Shown here: in pieces, positions 16,402-25,253 of the stretch
Numbering within the stretch: position 1 is the stretch's first letter
How the letters are laid out: each line of letters starts with the position of its first letter
Source of the DNA: Streptomyces qinzhouensis
GTDB lineage: Bacteria; Actinomycetota; Actinomycetes; Streptomycetales; Streptomycetaceae
NCBI RefSeq assembly: GCF_007856155.1
Contig: NZ_CP042266.1
Location: forward strand, 3,472,001-3,536,000
DNA: 64,000 bases
Direction: 5' to 3'
Notes under the pieces: model-generated
What the model was told of the DNA's origin: nothing
The model's input: only the letters and a program-made list of their open reading frames with translations
The model's database searches: none
Program-made: the position numbers and the translations under genes

Positions 16402-16920
16402 TTCAAACAGGCGTTTCCCGCCAATCGTGGCGCGCGCCGGGTGCGCTCCGGAAGGGCTCCCTATGCGCTCCGTGCCGCGATACGTCTGATGTGCACGGCG
16501 GGTACGTAGCCGAGTGCGCCACCCGCCGCTTCAAGCGCCCGTGTTTTCTACGCCATTCGCCGTGCCCGTCTACACGGCGTGGCGCAATTCTCACCCTGCG
16601 CAACCCTGGTGCAACCTTCCGCCGACTAGGGCCGCGCACCCGGGCTCCCCCGACCGGCCCCCCGACCGCCCCGACGGGCCTCATCAGCGGATTCGCCCGT
16701 TCCGCCGGGCGGGACCGCCGGTCGCGGTGCGCCCGCGGCGGCTCCGGCCGCCCGCGATCCCCGCCCTCGCACCCCGTACGCCGCCCGGCCTGATGGCAGA
16801 AAGCGGCCTTTGGACGCCTCTCGCGCCGACAGTACTATCCAACCTAGTTGATCTATACACATAACCCCCCGCACATCTTCGTGTACACAGTGGTCGCATT
16901 CCGCAAAGAGGTGATCAAGC
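16402..16920. other. 520-bp leader/promoter region of the terpene synthase
   Basis: No convincing gene. An AT-richer stretch (16831-16900) contains TATACA at 16854-16859 as a possible -10. AAAGAGGTGATC at 16905-16916, directly before the GTG start, is a near-complete match to the 16S anti-Shine-Dalgarno sequence. The unusual length suggests additional regulation. Confidence 0.45.
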
Positions 16921-18063
16921 GTGGGGCCCCAGTTGACCGTTCCGCCGATCTACGCCCCGATACCCCCGGCGATCCACCCACGGCACGCCGTGATCGAGGC
17001 ACGCACGGCGGCCTGGGCCGAGTCCTTCCGCATCGGCTCCCCGGAGCTGCGCGGCAGACTCGTCCGTCATGACATCGGCACCTTCTCCGCCCGCATCCTG
17101 CCCGAGGGACGGCAGGAGGTGGTCGAGCTCCTCGCCGACTTCGTGCTCTGGCTCTTCGGAGTGGACGACGGCTACTGCGAGGAGAGCGACCTCGGCCGCC
17201 GCCCCGACGATCTGATCGGGGTGCTCCACCGGCTGCTGCGCGTCGCCCAGGACCCCGGCGGTCCCTTCCTCCGCTCGGACCCGCTCGCGGCGGGACTGCG
17301 CGACCTGCGCGCCAGGATCGACCGCTTCGGTACGTACACACAGTCCAGCCGCTGGGTGGACGCGCTGCGCGAGTACTTCTTCTCCGTGGTCTGGGAGGCG
17401 GGCCACCGCCGCGCGGGTACGGTACCCGGCCTGAACGACTACACCCTGATGCGTTTGTACGACGGCGCCGCCACGGTCGTGTTCCCTCTGCTGGAGATGG
17501 CGCACGGCGACGAACTGCGGGCCCACGAACGCGACCATCCGGCCACCCGCGCCCTGTGCGAGATGACGTCGTTCATCATCAGCTGGGACAACGACATCTT
17601 CTCGCATCACAAGGAGGTCGCGGGCGAGGGCTTCTACCTCAACGCGCTCCGCGTCCTCCAGCACCACGGACGCCTCTCCCCCGCCGCCGCCCTGACCACC
17701 GCGATCCGCCAGCGCGACCGGGTGATGTGTCTCTTCCTGCGGCTCGCGGAACAGCGGCGGCGCACCGGGAGCCCCGAGCTGTGCCGCTATCTGGACGGCC
17801 TCCAGCACTTCGTCCGCGCCACCCAGGACTGGAGCGTCAGCTCCCCGCGCTACACCACACCCGACAACCCCGCCGCCTTCCCCAGTACGTTCCGGGCCAC
17901 CCCCACCGACGACAGCACCGAGCCGCTGGACATCCCGGTGATCCGCTGGTGGTGGACGCTGCTGCCGGCGGAGCACCGGGGACCGGCGGATCCGGGGCAC
18001 CGGCAACGGGCGCCGGAGGAGCCGGCTCCGGTACGGCCCGGGGAGCGGACACCGGCCCACTGA
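16921..18063 (+). CDS. Class I terpene synthase (sesquiterpene-cyclase family)
   Basis: 380 residues. Ionises a prenyl diphosphate and cyclises it in the cytosol. All family hallmarks are present: the acidic Mg-binding motif DDGYCEE (82-88), the pyrophosphate sensor Arg in LMRLYDG (178), the NSE triad NDIFSHHKE (224-232) and the C-terminal RY pair (310-311). The catalytic machinery therefore looks intact. The product cannot be read from sequence; farnesyl diphosphate is the usual substrate. The GTG start follows an almost perfect Shine-Dalgarno. No P450 or other tailoring gene is adjacent, so it may make a volatile hydrocarbon or alcohol. Confidence 0.93.
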   Translation: MGPQLTVPPIYAPIPPAIHPRHAVIEARTAAWAESFRIGSPELRGRLVRHDIGTFSARILPEGRQEVVELLADFVLWLFGVDDGYCEESDLGRRPDDLIGVLHRLLRVAQDPGGPFLRSDPLAAGLRDLRARIDRFGTYTQSSRWVDALREYFFSVVWEAGHRRAGTVPGLNDYTLMRLYDGAATVVFPLLEMAHGDELRAHERDHPATRALCEMTSFIISWDNDIFSHHKEVAGEGFYLNALRVLQHHGRLSPAAALTTAIRQRDRVMCLFLRLAEQRRRTGSPELCRYLDGLQHFVRATQDWSVSSPRYTTPDNPAAFPSTFRATPTDDSTEPLDIPVIRWWWTLLPAEHRGPADPGHRQRAPEEPAPVRPGERTPAH

Positions 18064-18093
18064 CGGTGACCGGGTCCACTGACGGACTCCGGG

Positions 18094-19407
18094 TCAGAAG
18101 ATGTCGGGGCACCACGGCCGGCGGGCCGTACGGAACAGCCGGTCCGCCGTCGCGGCGGCCCCCGGCCGCTCCTCGCGCACCGTCCCCAGCGCGGCCAGCC
18201 GCAGCGGCGAGGCGTCGCCCAGATAGCAGGCGCCCAGCTCCCGGACGTCCAGCGACAGCTCGGCCGGAGCGTCCGTCGGGACACAGCGCCCGCCCTGCGG
18301 CCCGGCCTCCAGCAGGAACCGTCCGCCGGCCAGGCCCAGACCGTCGCGTACCTCCAGGACGAGCGCGCCCTCGCCCTCGTACGACCGCGCCTCCAGCGCC
18401 CGGACGACATCGAGGATCCGCACCCACAGATAGTCCGTCTCCACCTGGATCCGGGCGGCGCGCGGGTCCGGGAGGAGATCCGGCAGGATGCTGTCGGGGG
18501 CGCGCTCGCCGGTACGGACCCGGGTCGCCCAGTCGAGGGAGCAGACGTACTCCCACAGGGCCCGTTCCGCCGCCGGGGATACGGTGAAGAGCTGCTGGAC
18601 CGTGACCGTGCCGCCGGGCTGCTTGCTGTCGTCCCACTTCTGGTCGGAGCTGTAGGCGATCAGCCCCTCCAGCTCACCGTCGGCCGAGTGGTAGGCGGCC
18701 CAGAAGGGTTCCTTCCACTGCCGGCTGGGGATCGTGATCAGACCCGTCTCCAGATCCCACCAGCGGTCGTCGCGGGAGGTCGCGCCCGGCTGCGCGGCGA
18801 AGAAGCGGGCGTGCAGTCCGGGGCCGATCCTGCGGATCTCGTCGAGCGGGACCAGATCGACCCGGCCGCCGTCGCGCGGCCCGGCCGCCTTGCCGTCGAG
18901 GCCGGTGCGCGCCAGGTCGACGGACCAGACGGCCGACCGGGTCGCCGGGCCGAAGCCGAACCGGCCGTAGATCGGATACTCGGCGGCGATCAGGGTCGAG
19001 AGCGCGTAGCCCCGCTCCTTCGCGGCCGCCAGATCCGCGGTCATGAGCCGGCTGAGCAGACCGCGGCGCCGGTGGGTGGCGGTGACGGAGACATTGGTGA
19101 CCGCGCTCGACCCGAGCACACCGCCGCCGGGCAGCGAGAGCTCCTGGTCGAAGGTGCGGTACGTGGCCACACAGCGGCCGTTGTCATAGGCGCCCAGCGC
19201 GCGGTCGAGGTCGATACCGGTGCTCCGGCCCTCGATCTCCGCCTCCGTCACGGACGGGGTGTTCAGAAAGCCGGCGCTCATCGCCCGCAGCCAGTCGGGG
19301 ATACCGGCCTCGGTGAGGGGCCGGATCTCCACATCGGAGCGGGCGGGAGCGGACGGCGGGGCGGTTACGGGGGCGGTTGGCGGGGCGGCGACGGCATCGA
19401 GGGTCAT
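18094..19407 (-). CDS. Eis-type GNAT acetyltransferase
   Basis: 437 residues, an enhanced-intracellular-survival (Eis)-like protein. It has an N-terminal GNAT domain with the acetyl-CoA loop VTATHRRRGLLSRLM, the YPIYGRFGFG motif, a second degenerate GNAT domain and a C-terminal sterol-carrier-like domain. It ends in a free carboxyl Phe (PWCPDIF), which in Eis acts in catalysis. Eis enzymes acetylate amines at several positions, including aminoglycosides and lysines. A self-resistance role is possible but no aminoglycoside cluster is nearby. The first ~25 residues are Pro/Ala-rich. Confidence 0.88.
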   Translation of the reverse strand: MTLDAVAAPPTAPVTAPPSAPARSDVEIRPLTEAGIPDWLRAMSAGFLNTPSVTEAEIEGRSTGIDLDRALGAYDNGRCVATYRTFDQELSLPGGGVLGSSAVTNVSVTATHRRRGLLSRLMTADLAAAKERGYALSTLIAAEYPIYGRFGFGPATRSAVWSVDLARTGLDGKAAGPRDGGRVDLVPLDEIRRIGPGLHARFFAAQPGATSRDDRWWDLETGLITIPSRQWKEPFWAAYHSADGELEGLIAYSSDQKWDDSKQPGGTVTVQQLFTVSPAAERALWEYVCSLDWATRVRTGERAPDSILPDLLPDPRAARIQVETDYLWVRILDVVRALEARSYEGEGALVLEVRDGLGLAGGRFLLEAGPQGGRCVPTDAPAELSLDVRELGACYLGDASPLRLAALGTVREERPGAAATADRLFRTARRPWCPDIF

Positions 19408-19430
19408 GCCATCACGCTAGGCAGGCCGGT

Positions 19431-20405
19431 TCAGAAAGTCGCTCGAATTTCGCCGACCTCGACACCGCCGCCCAGCAGCGGCGCCCGGCGGATCCGCGTC
19501 ACCACCGGATTGTCCACGCCCATCAACTCCAGCGCCCGCCCCAGCACCGGCCCCAGGGCCCGGGCGGCACCGTCGTCGATCTTGAAGGCGAGGGCCCGGC
19601 CGTCGGCGAGGGCGACCGCCTGCACCGCCTCGGCACCCATCTTCGACAGCGTGCCCGGCACCTCCCGCATCAGCCAGGTGTCGGCCCGGCGGGTGCCCGC
19701 CACATATTCGGGGTGGGCCCGCATCGCGTCCGCGACCCGCCGCCCGGCCGTGCCATCGGCCGCGAGGACGAGGGAGCGGAAGGAGCGGGCCAGACCGGTC
19801 AGCCCGACCGCCATCAGGGGCGCACCGCAGCCGTCGGTGCCGACGGCCGCGACCGGCTCGCCCGCGGCCTCCTCGACGGCCTCGCGCACCAGGCGCTGTA
19901 TCGGGTGTCCGGGGTCGAGATAGCCCGCCCGGTCCCAGCCGTTGAGTCCACAGGCGGCGAGCCAGGCGGTGTGCTTGCCTGAGCAGTTCATCGTGACCGG
20001 TTCGCGGACCCGCCCGGCCGCGAGGTACGTCTCCGCCTCGGCCGGGTCCAGCGGCAGATCGGCGGGGGTGCGCAGCTCGTCGGGGGCTATGTCGTACTCG
20101 GTCAGCATCGTCCGTACGAGGTCGAGGTGAAACCTTTCTCCGGAGTGGCTGGCGGCGGCCAGGGCCAGCCGCTCCCCGGACAGGTCGAGCCCGGCCCGGA
20201 GCGTGGCCACGGCCTGCATGGGCTTGCCCGCGGAGCGGGGGAAGACGGGGGCGGTGACATCGCCGATGGCCAGTTCCACACTGCCGTCAGGGGCCAGGAC
20301 GACGAGCGAACCGCGGTGACGGCCCTCGATGAACCCCGACCGGACGACCTCCGCGAGAACCGGTGACGCGTCGCCGCTGATCCGGGGGGTGGGGATGCTG
20401 CTCAT
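19431..20405 (-). CDS. Asparaginase (L-asparaginase II family)
   Basis: 324 residues of the actinobacterial/rhizobial asparaginase II family, which hydrolyses Asn to Asp and ammonia and is unrelated to the E. coli type. Conserved segments are EGRHRGSLVVLAPDGS, SAGKPMQAVATL, AAASHSGERFHL and NCSGKHTAWLAAC. No signal peptide is present, so it acts in the cytosol. It lies 53 bp downstream of the rsiG-like gene and may share its transcript. Confidence 0.9.
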   Translation of the reverse strand: MSSIPTPRISGDASPVLAEVVRSGFIEGRHRGSLVVLAPDGSVELAIGDVTAPVFPRSAGKPMQAVATLRAGLDLSGERLALAAASHSGERFHLDLVRTMLTEYDIAPDELRTPADLPLDPAEAETYLAAGRVREPVTMNCSGKHTAWLAACGLNGWDRAGYLDPGHPIQRLVREAVEEAAGEPVAAVGTDGCGAPLMAVGLTGLARSFRSLVLAADGTAGRRVADAMRAHPEYVAGTRRADTWLMREVPGTLSKMGAEAVQAVALADGRALAFKIDDGAARALGPVLGRALELMGVDNPVVTRIRRAPLLGGGVEVGEIRATF

Positions 20406-20458
20406 CGAGGGGTGGCCTTCCGACGGGGTGGTGCCGGCCCGCCGCCGGAAGGATTGCC

Positions 20459-21292
20459 TCAGGTCAGCAGGTCGTCTACTTGTGCTTCACCTTCACGGTA
20501 CCTGCGCCCGATCTCCGCGCTGCAATCGTCGGCTGTACGTTGCAACAGTTGCCGCCGCCGGGAGACCCGCTGCTCGTAGCGGACCAGCCGGCCCATGGCC
20601 GCGTGGAGCTCGTCGTCGGTCCTGGCCTGAAGGTCGGACAGTTCGACATCGGCGAGCATGTCGGCGGCGAGCCGGCCGTAGTTCTCGCTGTGCGGCGGGG
20701 CGAGCGTCACATGGCGGGCGGAGCTGCGGTGGCTGGAGGGGGCGTCGGCGAGGATCTCGGAGAGCCGGTCGACGACGGAGGCGGCCACCGGCACCGGTGC
20801 GGAACCGGCGCGTGAGCCGGGGCCGGAGCCGGGTGGGGCAGCGGTACGGGAGCCGGGCGACGCGACAGGTGGCACGACGGGTGGCACGGCGGGCGGTACG
20901 GACGCCGAGCCGGTGGCCGTGGCGGTGGGCGCGGCCGGGCCGGTGACCGCCGGGGCCCCCGTGCTTCCCGTGGCCCCGGTGGCCGCGGTCGTGGGATCCG
21001 GTCCTGACCGCCGGGCCAGCTCCGCCCGGAGGATGTCGATCCGCCCTTGGAGCAGCCGCCGTACATAACTCAGATCGGCCTCGTCCTGCTGCGAGCCGCG
21101 CCGCAGGGTCCGCAGCTCCGGCAGGAGCAGCGCGGGCAGCTCGTACTGCGGCGGATCGGGAAAGGGGTCGGCCGCCCGGCACTCCCGGCCCCCCTCGCGC
21201 TGCTGGGGTGGGCGGGCGGCGGTGGTGGAATCGGTGTGGGCTGTGGGGTTGGCGGAGTGGGCCGTCGTGTGCCCGGTGCCCGAAGTACTCAT
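20459..21292 (-). CDS. rsiG: RsiG-like c-di-GMP-dependent anti-sigma factor
   Basis: 277 residues. RsiG holds the sporulation sigma factor WhiG inactive when loaded with cyclic di-GMP. The published binding signature E(X)3S(X)2R(X)3Q(X)3D occurs twice. The first copy is E71, S75, R78, Q82, D86 (in [12 protein letters not shown]); the second is E240, S244, R247, Q251, D255 (in [12 protein letters not shown]). Both lie in predicted antiparallel helices separated by a long Thr/Ala/Pro/Gly linker (residues ~95-170). It therefore links c-di-GMP to the onset of sporulation. It is divergent from dtd. Confidence 0.9.
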   Translation of the reverse strand: MSTSGTGHTTAHSANPTAHTDSTTAARPPQQREGGRECRAADPFPDPPQYELPALLLPELRTLRRGSQQDEADLSYVRRLLQGRIDILRAELARRSGPDPTTAATGATGSTGAPAVTGPAAPTATATGSASVPPAVPPVVPPVASPGSRTAAPPGSGPGSRAGSAPVPVAASVVDRLSEILADAPSSHRSSARHVTLAPPHSENYGRLAADMLADVELSDLQARTDDELHAAMGRLVRYEQRVSRRRQLLQRTADDCSAEIGRRYREGEAQVDDLLT

Positions 21293-21447
21293 GTCCTACT
21301 GTCCATCCCCTCGACCGGCGCGGAGGTCTCCCCCGGGCCCCGAATCCGGGTCCGGGCCGGGACCGCGCCGCCTTGGTGCATCGTGCCATTGGGGAACCGC
21401 TCCACGCAGGCGCTCTGCACCCGTTCAGCCCCGATAGGTTGGGCTGT

Positions 21448-21885
21448 ATGCGTGCAGTGGTACAGCGGGTCGACGGCGCGAGCGTCGCCGTAACGGACGA
21501 GTCGGGCACCCGGACGGTCGGGGAGATCACCGGGGAGGGGCTCTGTGTCCTGGTGGGGGTCACCCACGAGGACACCCCGGAGCAGGCGGAGCGGCTGGCC
21601 CGCAAGCTCTGGTCGCTGCGGATCCTGGCGGACGAGAGGTCGTGCTCCGATGTGAACGCGCCGCTGCTGGTGATCTCCCAGTTCACCCTCTACGGCGACG
21701 CCCGCAAGGGTCGCCGCCCCACCTGGAACGCGGCGGCCCCCGGCCCGGTCGCCGAACCCCTCGTCGACGCGGTGGTAGCCGCGCTGCGGGCGCTGGGGGC
21801 GCGGGTGGAGACGGGCAGGTTCGGCGCGAGCATGCGGGTGTCGCTGACGAACCAGGGCCCGTTCACCGTGCTGCTGGAGGTCTGA
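21448..21885 (+). CDS. dtd: D-aminoacyl-tRNA deacylase
   Basis: Removes D-amino acids (and glycine mischarged on tRNA-Ala) from tRNA in the cytosol. 145 residues, the standard length. Seen: [15 protein letters not shown] at the start, the [11 protein letters not shown] motif (SQxT) and the cross-subunit Gly-Pro motif in [15 protein letters not shown] chose the ATG at 21448; the frame is open further upstream but the family starts here. It is convergent with ygfZ, with only 19 bp between the stops. Confidence 0.95.
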   Translation: MRAVVQRVDGASVAVTDESGTRTVGEITGEGLCVLVGVTHEDTPEQAERLARKLWSLRILADERSCSDVNAPLLVISQFTLYGDARKGRRPTWNAAAPGPVAEPLVDAVVAALRALGARVETGRFGASMRVSLTNQGPFTVLLEV

Positions 21886-21904
21886 CGACGCGGCGGCCCG
21901 CGGC

Positions 21905-22906
21905 CTACGGCTCGACCACGGTCTCCTGCGCCGCCGCCGTGGTTCCCGCCAGCAGCTCCGCGTCCACCGGAACGTTCCGCTTCACCAGCGCCAGCGCGAT
22001 CGGCCCCAGCTCGTAGTGGCGGGCGGAGCTGGTGATGAAGCCCAGCTGCCGGCCGCCGTCGCCGTCCTTCGCCAGGGTCACCGGGGTGCCGGGGCCCGGC
22101 AGGTGCACCTCGCTGCCGTCGAGGTGGAGGAAGACCAGCCGCCGCGGCGGTTTGCCCAGGTTCTGCACCCGGGCGACGGTCTCCTGACCGCGGTAGCAGC
22201 CCTTCTGGAGGTGGACGGCCGTCCCGATCAGGCCCAGCTCGTGGGGGATGGTCCGGTGGTCGGTCTCGAAGCCGACCCGGGGCCGGTGCGCCTCGACGCG
22301 CAGGGCTTCGTACGCCAGCATTCCGGCGAGCGGCCCGTGCTCGGCCGCGTACGCCTCCAGATCGGCCCTCGGCAGGAACAGATCACGGCCGTACGGGGTC
22401 TCCCGGACGACCACGCCGTCCGGTGCGGGCGCGACGGAACCGGCGGGCAGCTGCACCACCGCGATGTCATCGGTCCGGTCGGCCACCTCGACCCGGTAGA
22501 AGAACTTCATCGACTCCAGATAGGCGATCAGCTCGCCCTGGGTCCCGGGTTCGGTGTGGATCCAGACGGTCTCCCCGTCGTCGACCAGGGAGAGACCGTG
22601 CTCGATATGTCCGTTCGCGGAGAGGATCAGCGCCTCGGTGGCCTGCCCGGGCGGCAGATCGGTGACGTGCTGGGTGATCAGCAGATGCAGCCAGGCCAGC
22701 CGGTCGCCGCCGGTGACGGTGATCACGCCGCGGTGGGAGAGATCGACCAGGCCCTTTCCATCGGCGAGGGCGGCCTGCTCGCGGAAGATATCGCCGTAGT
22801 GGGCGGCCACACCTTCGTCCACCCCTTCCGCGGGGACGGCGCCGGGACGGGACAGCAGGGGACTGCGGGGAGCCTTCGGGGTCTTCACATCGGTCGCATC
22901 GGCCAT
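21905..22906 (-). CDS. ygfZ: Folate-binding YgfZ-type protein
   Basis: 333 residues related to the glycine-cleavage T-protein fold. YgfZ proteins bind tetrahydrofolate and help assemble or repair iron-sulfur enzymes such as MiaB. The diagnostic motif K-G-C-Y-x-G-Q-E is present as LQKGCYRGQETVARV, with the redox-active Cys. Other conserved parts are DLSHRGVITVTGGDRLAWLH and the folate-binding central domain. It is upstream of and co-directional with nur. Confidence 0.93.
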   Translation of the reverse strand: MADATDVKTPKAPRSPLLSRPGAVPAEGVDEGVAAHYGDIFREQAALADGKGLVDLSHRGVITVTGGDRLAWLHLLITQHVTDLPPGQATEALILSANGHIEHGLSLVDDGETVWIHTEPGTQGELIAYLESMKFFYRVEVADRTDDIAVVQLPAGSVAPAPDGVVVRETPYGRDLFLPRADLEAYAAEHGPLAGMLAYEALRVEAHRPRVGFETDHRTIPHELGLIGTAVHLQKGCYRGQETVARVQNLGKPPRRLVFLHLDGSEVHLPGPGTPVTLAKDGDGGRQLGFITSSARHYELGPIALALVKRNVPVDAELLAGTTAAAQETVVEP

Positions 22907-23007
22907 GGGAAAAGCCTACGACCCGGCGGGGGGGGGCCGACGGCGGCCGAGGCGTGCCCGGTCCGCGCCGATCGGGCCCGGACCCGGTTCCGCGGGTTCT
23001 GAGGGTC

Positions 23008-23490
23008 CTAAGCCGCGCCGGGACCCGCGCCCGGATCCGGGGCAGGACCGGCGGCCGGGTCGGCAGCCTGCTCCGGTGCCGGGCAGTTCCCGCAGCGGCC
23101 GAAGATCGCGAAGTGCTTCATATCGGTGTCGAAGCCGAAGGTCCGCCGGAGCGTCTCGGTGAAGTCCGCCGCGATCGCGACATCGGCCTCGATGACCTCG
23201 GAGCAGTCCCGGCAGACCAGATGGAGATGGTGGTGCCGGTCGGCCAGATGGTAGGTCGGGGCGCCGTGGCCGAGGTGGGCGTGCGAGACAAGACCCAGCT
23301 CTTCCAGCAGCTCCAGCGTCCGGTAGACGGTGGAGATGTTCACCCCGGACGCGGTCTTGCGCACCTCGCACAGGATGTCGTCCGGAGTGGCGTGCTCCAG
23401 GGTGTCGACGGCCTCCAGTACGAGCTGCCGCTGCGGGGTCAGCCGGTAGCCGCGCTTGCGCAGGTCGCTCTGCCAGTCGGTGGTCACCAC
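23008..23490 (-). CDS. nur: Nickel-responsive Fur-family regulator Nur
   Basis: 160 residues. With nickel bound, Nur represses nickel uptake and iron superoxide dismutase genes and indirectly controls the Ni/Fe-SOD switch. The winged helix is in residues 1-80 (RLTPQRQLVLEAVDTLEHAT, GVNISTVYRTLELLEELGLV). The residues of the Nur metal sites are all present. They are His33, His86, His88 and His90 (M-site) and His70, His72 and His126 (Ni-site). That is why I call Nur rather than a generic Fur. The C-terminus is an Ala/Pro/Gly tail of low complexity. Confidence 0.92.
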   Translation of the reverse strand: MVTTDWQSDLRKRGYRLTPQRQLVLEAVDTLEHATPDDILCEVRKTASGVNISTVYRTLELLEELGLVSHAHLGHGAPTYHLADRHHHLHLVCRDCSEVIEADVAIAADFTETLRRTFGFDTDMKHFAIFGRCGNCPAPEQAADPAAGPAPDPGAGPGAA

Positions 23491-23547
23491 GCTCCCAGTG
23501 TAGGGAGTGCGGGACCGAAAGCCCGGGCCCCTTACTCGACGGGCCCC

Positions 23548-24120
23548 TTACTTGAAGAAGGCGATGCCGTCGTCGGGGAGGTCGCCCAGGTCCTTCGCCC
23601 ACTCGGCGACTTCCTCGGGCGTGACCGTCTTCTTCAGATGCGCCGACATGTACGGCCGCAGCGGGACCTCCGGGGTGGCCTTCTCGCCCACCCACATCAG
23701 ATCGCCCTTCACATAGCCGTAGAGCCGCTTGCCACCGCTGTACGGGCCGGAGGCCGCGGTCCGGGCGACGGCGTCCGTCACCAGGTCGATCTGCGGCTTC
23801 TTGTCGGCCAGCTCGCCGTACCAGATCTCGACGATGCCCTGGTCACGGACCATGACGACCTCGACCTTGCGGTCCTTGTCGATCCGCCAGTAGCCGTGCT
23901 CGCTCTCCAGCGGACGGACCTTGTTGCCCTCGGCGTCCAGGACCCAGCTGTGCGACGCGTACTCGATCACGTCACGGCCGTCGTGGGAGAAGGTGACGGA
24001 CTGGCCGAAGTTGCACTTCTCGGAACCCGGGAAGTCGGAGACGCCCGCGCCCTCCCAGGTGCCGAGGAGGAAGGCCAGGGGGACGAGGTCCGGGTGGAGG
24101 TCGGACGGGATCTCGATCAT
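23548..24120 (-). CDS. Nitrobindin / FABP-like heme protein (peroxynitrite isomerase)
   Basis: 190 residues, a lipocalin-like ten-stranded barrel of the THAP4/nitrobindin group. Actinobacterial members bind heme and isomerise peroxynitrite to nitrate. The signature GxWxGxG is seen as LLGTWEGAGV (residues ~19-28), and a His in the C-terminal MSAHLKKTV segment is the expected proximal heme ligand. No signal peptide. It lies 57 bp upstream of nur and downstream of a 33-residue membrane peptide gene, all leftward. Confidence 0.9.
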   Translation of the reverse strand: MIEIPSDLHPDLVPLAFLLGTWEGAGVSDFPGSEKCNFGQSVTFSHDGRDVIEYASHSWVLDAEGNKVRPLESEHGYWRIDKDRKVEVVMVRDQGIVEIWYGELADKKPQIDLVTDAVARTAASGPYSGGKRLYGYVKGDLMWVGEKATPEVPLRPYMSAHLKKTVTPEEVAEWAKDLGDLPDDGIAFFK

Positions 24121-24187
24121 CAGCTGATTTCCGTGGTGGGAGCGGGGATTCCGGACGGGCGGAGGTTTCCGGACGGGCAGGGGGTGG

Positions 24188-24289
24188 TCAGCGCTGGCCC
24201 TGGTACAGCTTCTTCACGGCCAGTACGGCGAAGGCGGTGACGCCGATGCAGACCAGGACCAGAAGGGCCTCGAAGAATGCCTCAAGCAC
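24188..24289 (-). CDS. 33-residue single-pass membrane peptide
   Basis: A very short gene: GTG start at 24287-24289 (begins VLEAFFEALLVLVCIGV), stop at 24188-24190. Residues 3-25 form one hydrophobic helix and the tail is basic (KKLYQGQR). GAGGAG lies six bases before the start, an excellent ribosome-binding site. That, together with the one-helix-plus-charged-tail layout, supports real coding. It is 67 bp upstream of and in the same direction as the nitrobindin gene. Function unknown; such peptides often tune membrane enzymes. Confidence 0.7.
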   Translation of the reverse strand: MLEAFFEALLVLVCIGVTAFAVLAVKKLYQGQR

Positions 24290-24410
24290 GGAGTGCTCCT
24301 CGTTCAGGTGCGAAGAAAGAAGAAAACAGCGGACCTACCGGGCCCCAGCCTAATGGGTGGGGCCCGGACCGCCCGTGCGCGGGGCCGTCCGCGCGACGGC
24401 CGGCGCCCGG

Positions 24411-25253
24411 TCAGCTCAGCAGCTGGCTCTGGAGCGCCGCGGTCTGGTGGAAGGGGACGACGGCCGTCCCGTCCTTCCGCTTGTGAATGATCACGGCCAG
24501 GGTGTCGCCCGAGAGGACATAGCCCTGGCGGCTCGGGTAGGGACCGTCGCCGCTCTCCGTCTCGCGGTAGAGGTAGGAGTAGACGGAGGACTTGGCCGCG
24601 CCGTGCCAGTCGTGGTCCTCCTGGAGACGCGTCGTACCGTCCAGGGTCACCTCCAGGGAGTTGCCTCCGGTGGCGTCGAGCGTCACCGAGTTGAAGTCGT
24701 CCGCGGCCTCGGCCGAACCGAAACGCAGCAGATAGACCCGGGACTCCGTACCGTCCGGCATGCTCCAGCCCCGCGCTGCGACATGCCGGAGCCCGTAGTC
24801 GGCGAGGGCAAGCTCGATATCGGCCCGATCGTCCTTCACATACTCGGACGCGAACCGCTGCGGGGTGGTCCAGCCGCCGGTCAGCTTCGGGTCCTGCCGG
24901 GCGCCCGCCGGGGCCGGCAGCACCAGCTTCCGCAGGTCGGCGTGGTGGATCCCCTCCTCGCTCTGCTTGCTGAAGGGGCGCGGGGTGCCCTTGGGGAGTG
25001 CGGGCAGGGAGAGTTTCGGGTAGTCCCAGCGGCCGTCGCTCTCGGTCGCGAGACCGGGGAGGTCACCACGGTCCAGCGTCGTGACGCCGTACGCCGTCCC
25101 GGCGCCCAGCCCCAGGCAGACGGCCACGGCAAGGCTCCAGCGCCCGACGGCGCGCAGCACCCGGCGATCGCGCGGGGGCGCTGTCTCCGCGGACTCGGGC
25201 AGGGGCTCCGGCACGCCGGGAGTCTCCGGCTGCGGAATCTGCGGCTCGGTCAT
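24411..25253 (-). CDS. Membrane-anchored protein of unknown function, paralog 3 of 3
   Basis: 280 residues: a Pro/Glu-rich cytosolic N-terminus (~1-35), one transmembrane helix (WSLAVAVCLGLGAGTAYGV) and an extracytoplasmic domain. The domain contains LRKLVLPAPAGARQ, which recurs in the two upstream genes. The later part (ESRVYLLRFGSAEAADDFN, VLSGDTLAVIIHKRK) resembles a sensor-type or substrate-binding alpha/beta fold, but I cannot name it. The ATG at 25253 overlaps the preceding stop by four bases (25250-25253), so translation is coupled. Confidence 0.8.
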   Translation of the reverse strand: MTEPQIPQPETPGVPEPLPESAETAPPRDRRVLRAVGRWSLAVAVCLGLGAGTAYGVTTLDRGDLPGLATESDGRWDYPKLSLPALPKGTPRPFSKQSEEGIHHADLRKLVLPAPAGARQDPKLTGGWTTPQRFASEYVKDDRADIELALADYGLRHVAARGWSMPDGTESRVYLLRFGSAEAADDFNSVTLDATGGNSLEVTLDGTTRLQEDHDWHGAAKSSVYSYLYRETESGDGPYPSRQGYVLSGDTLAVIIHKRKDGTAVVPFHQTAALQSQLLS

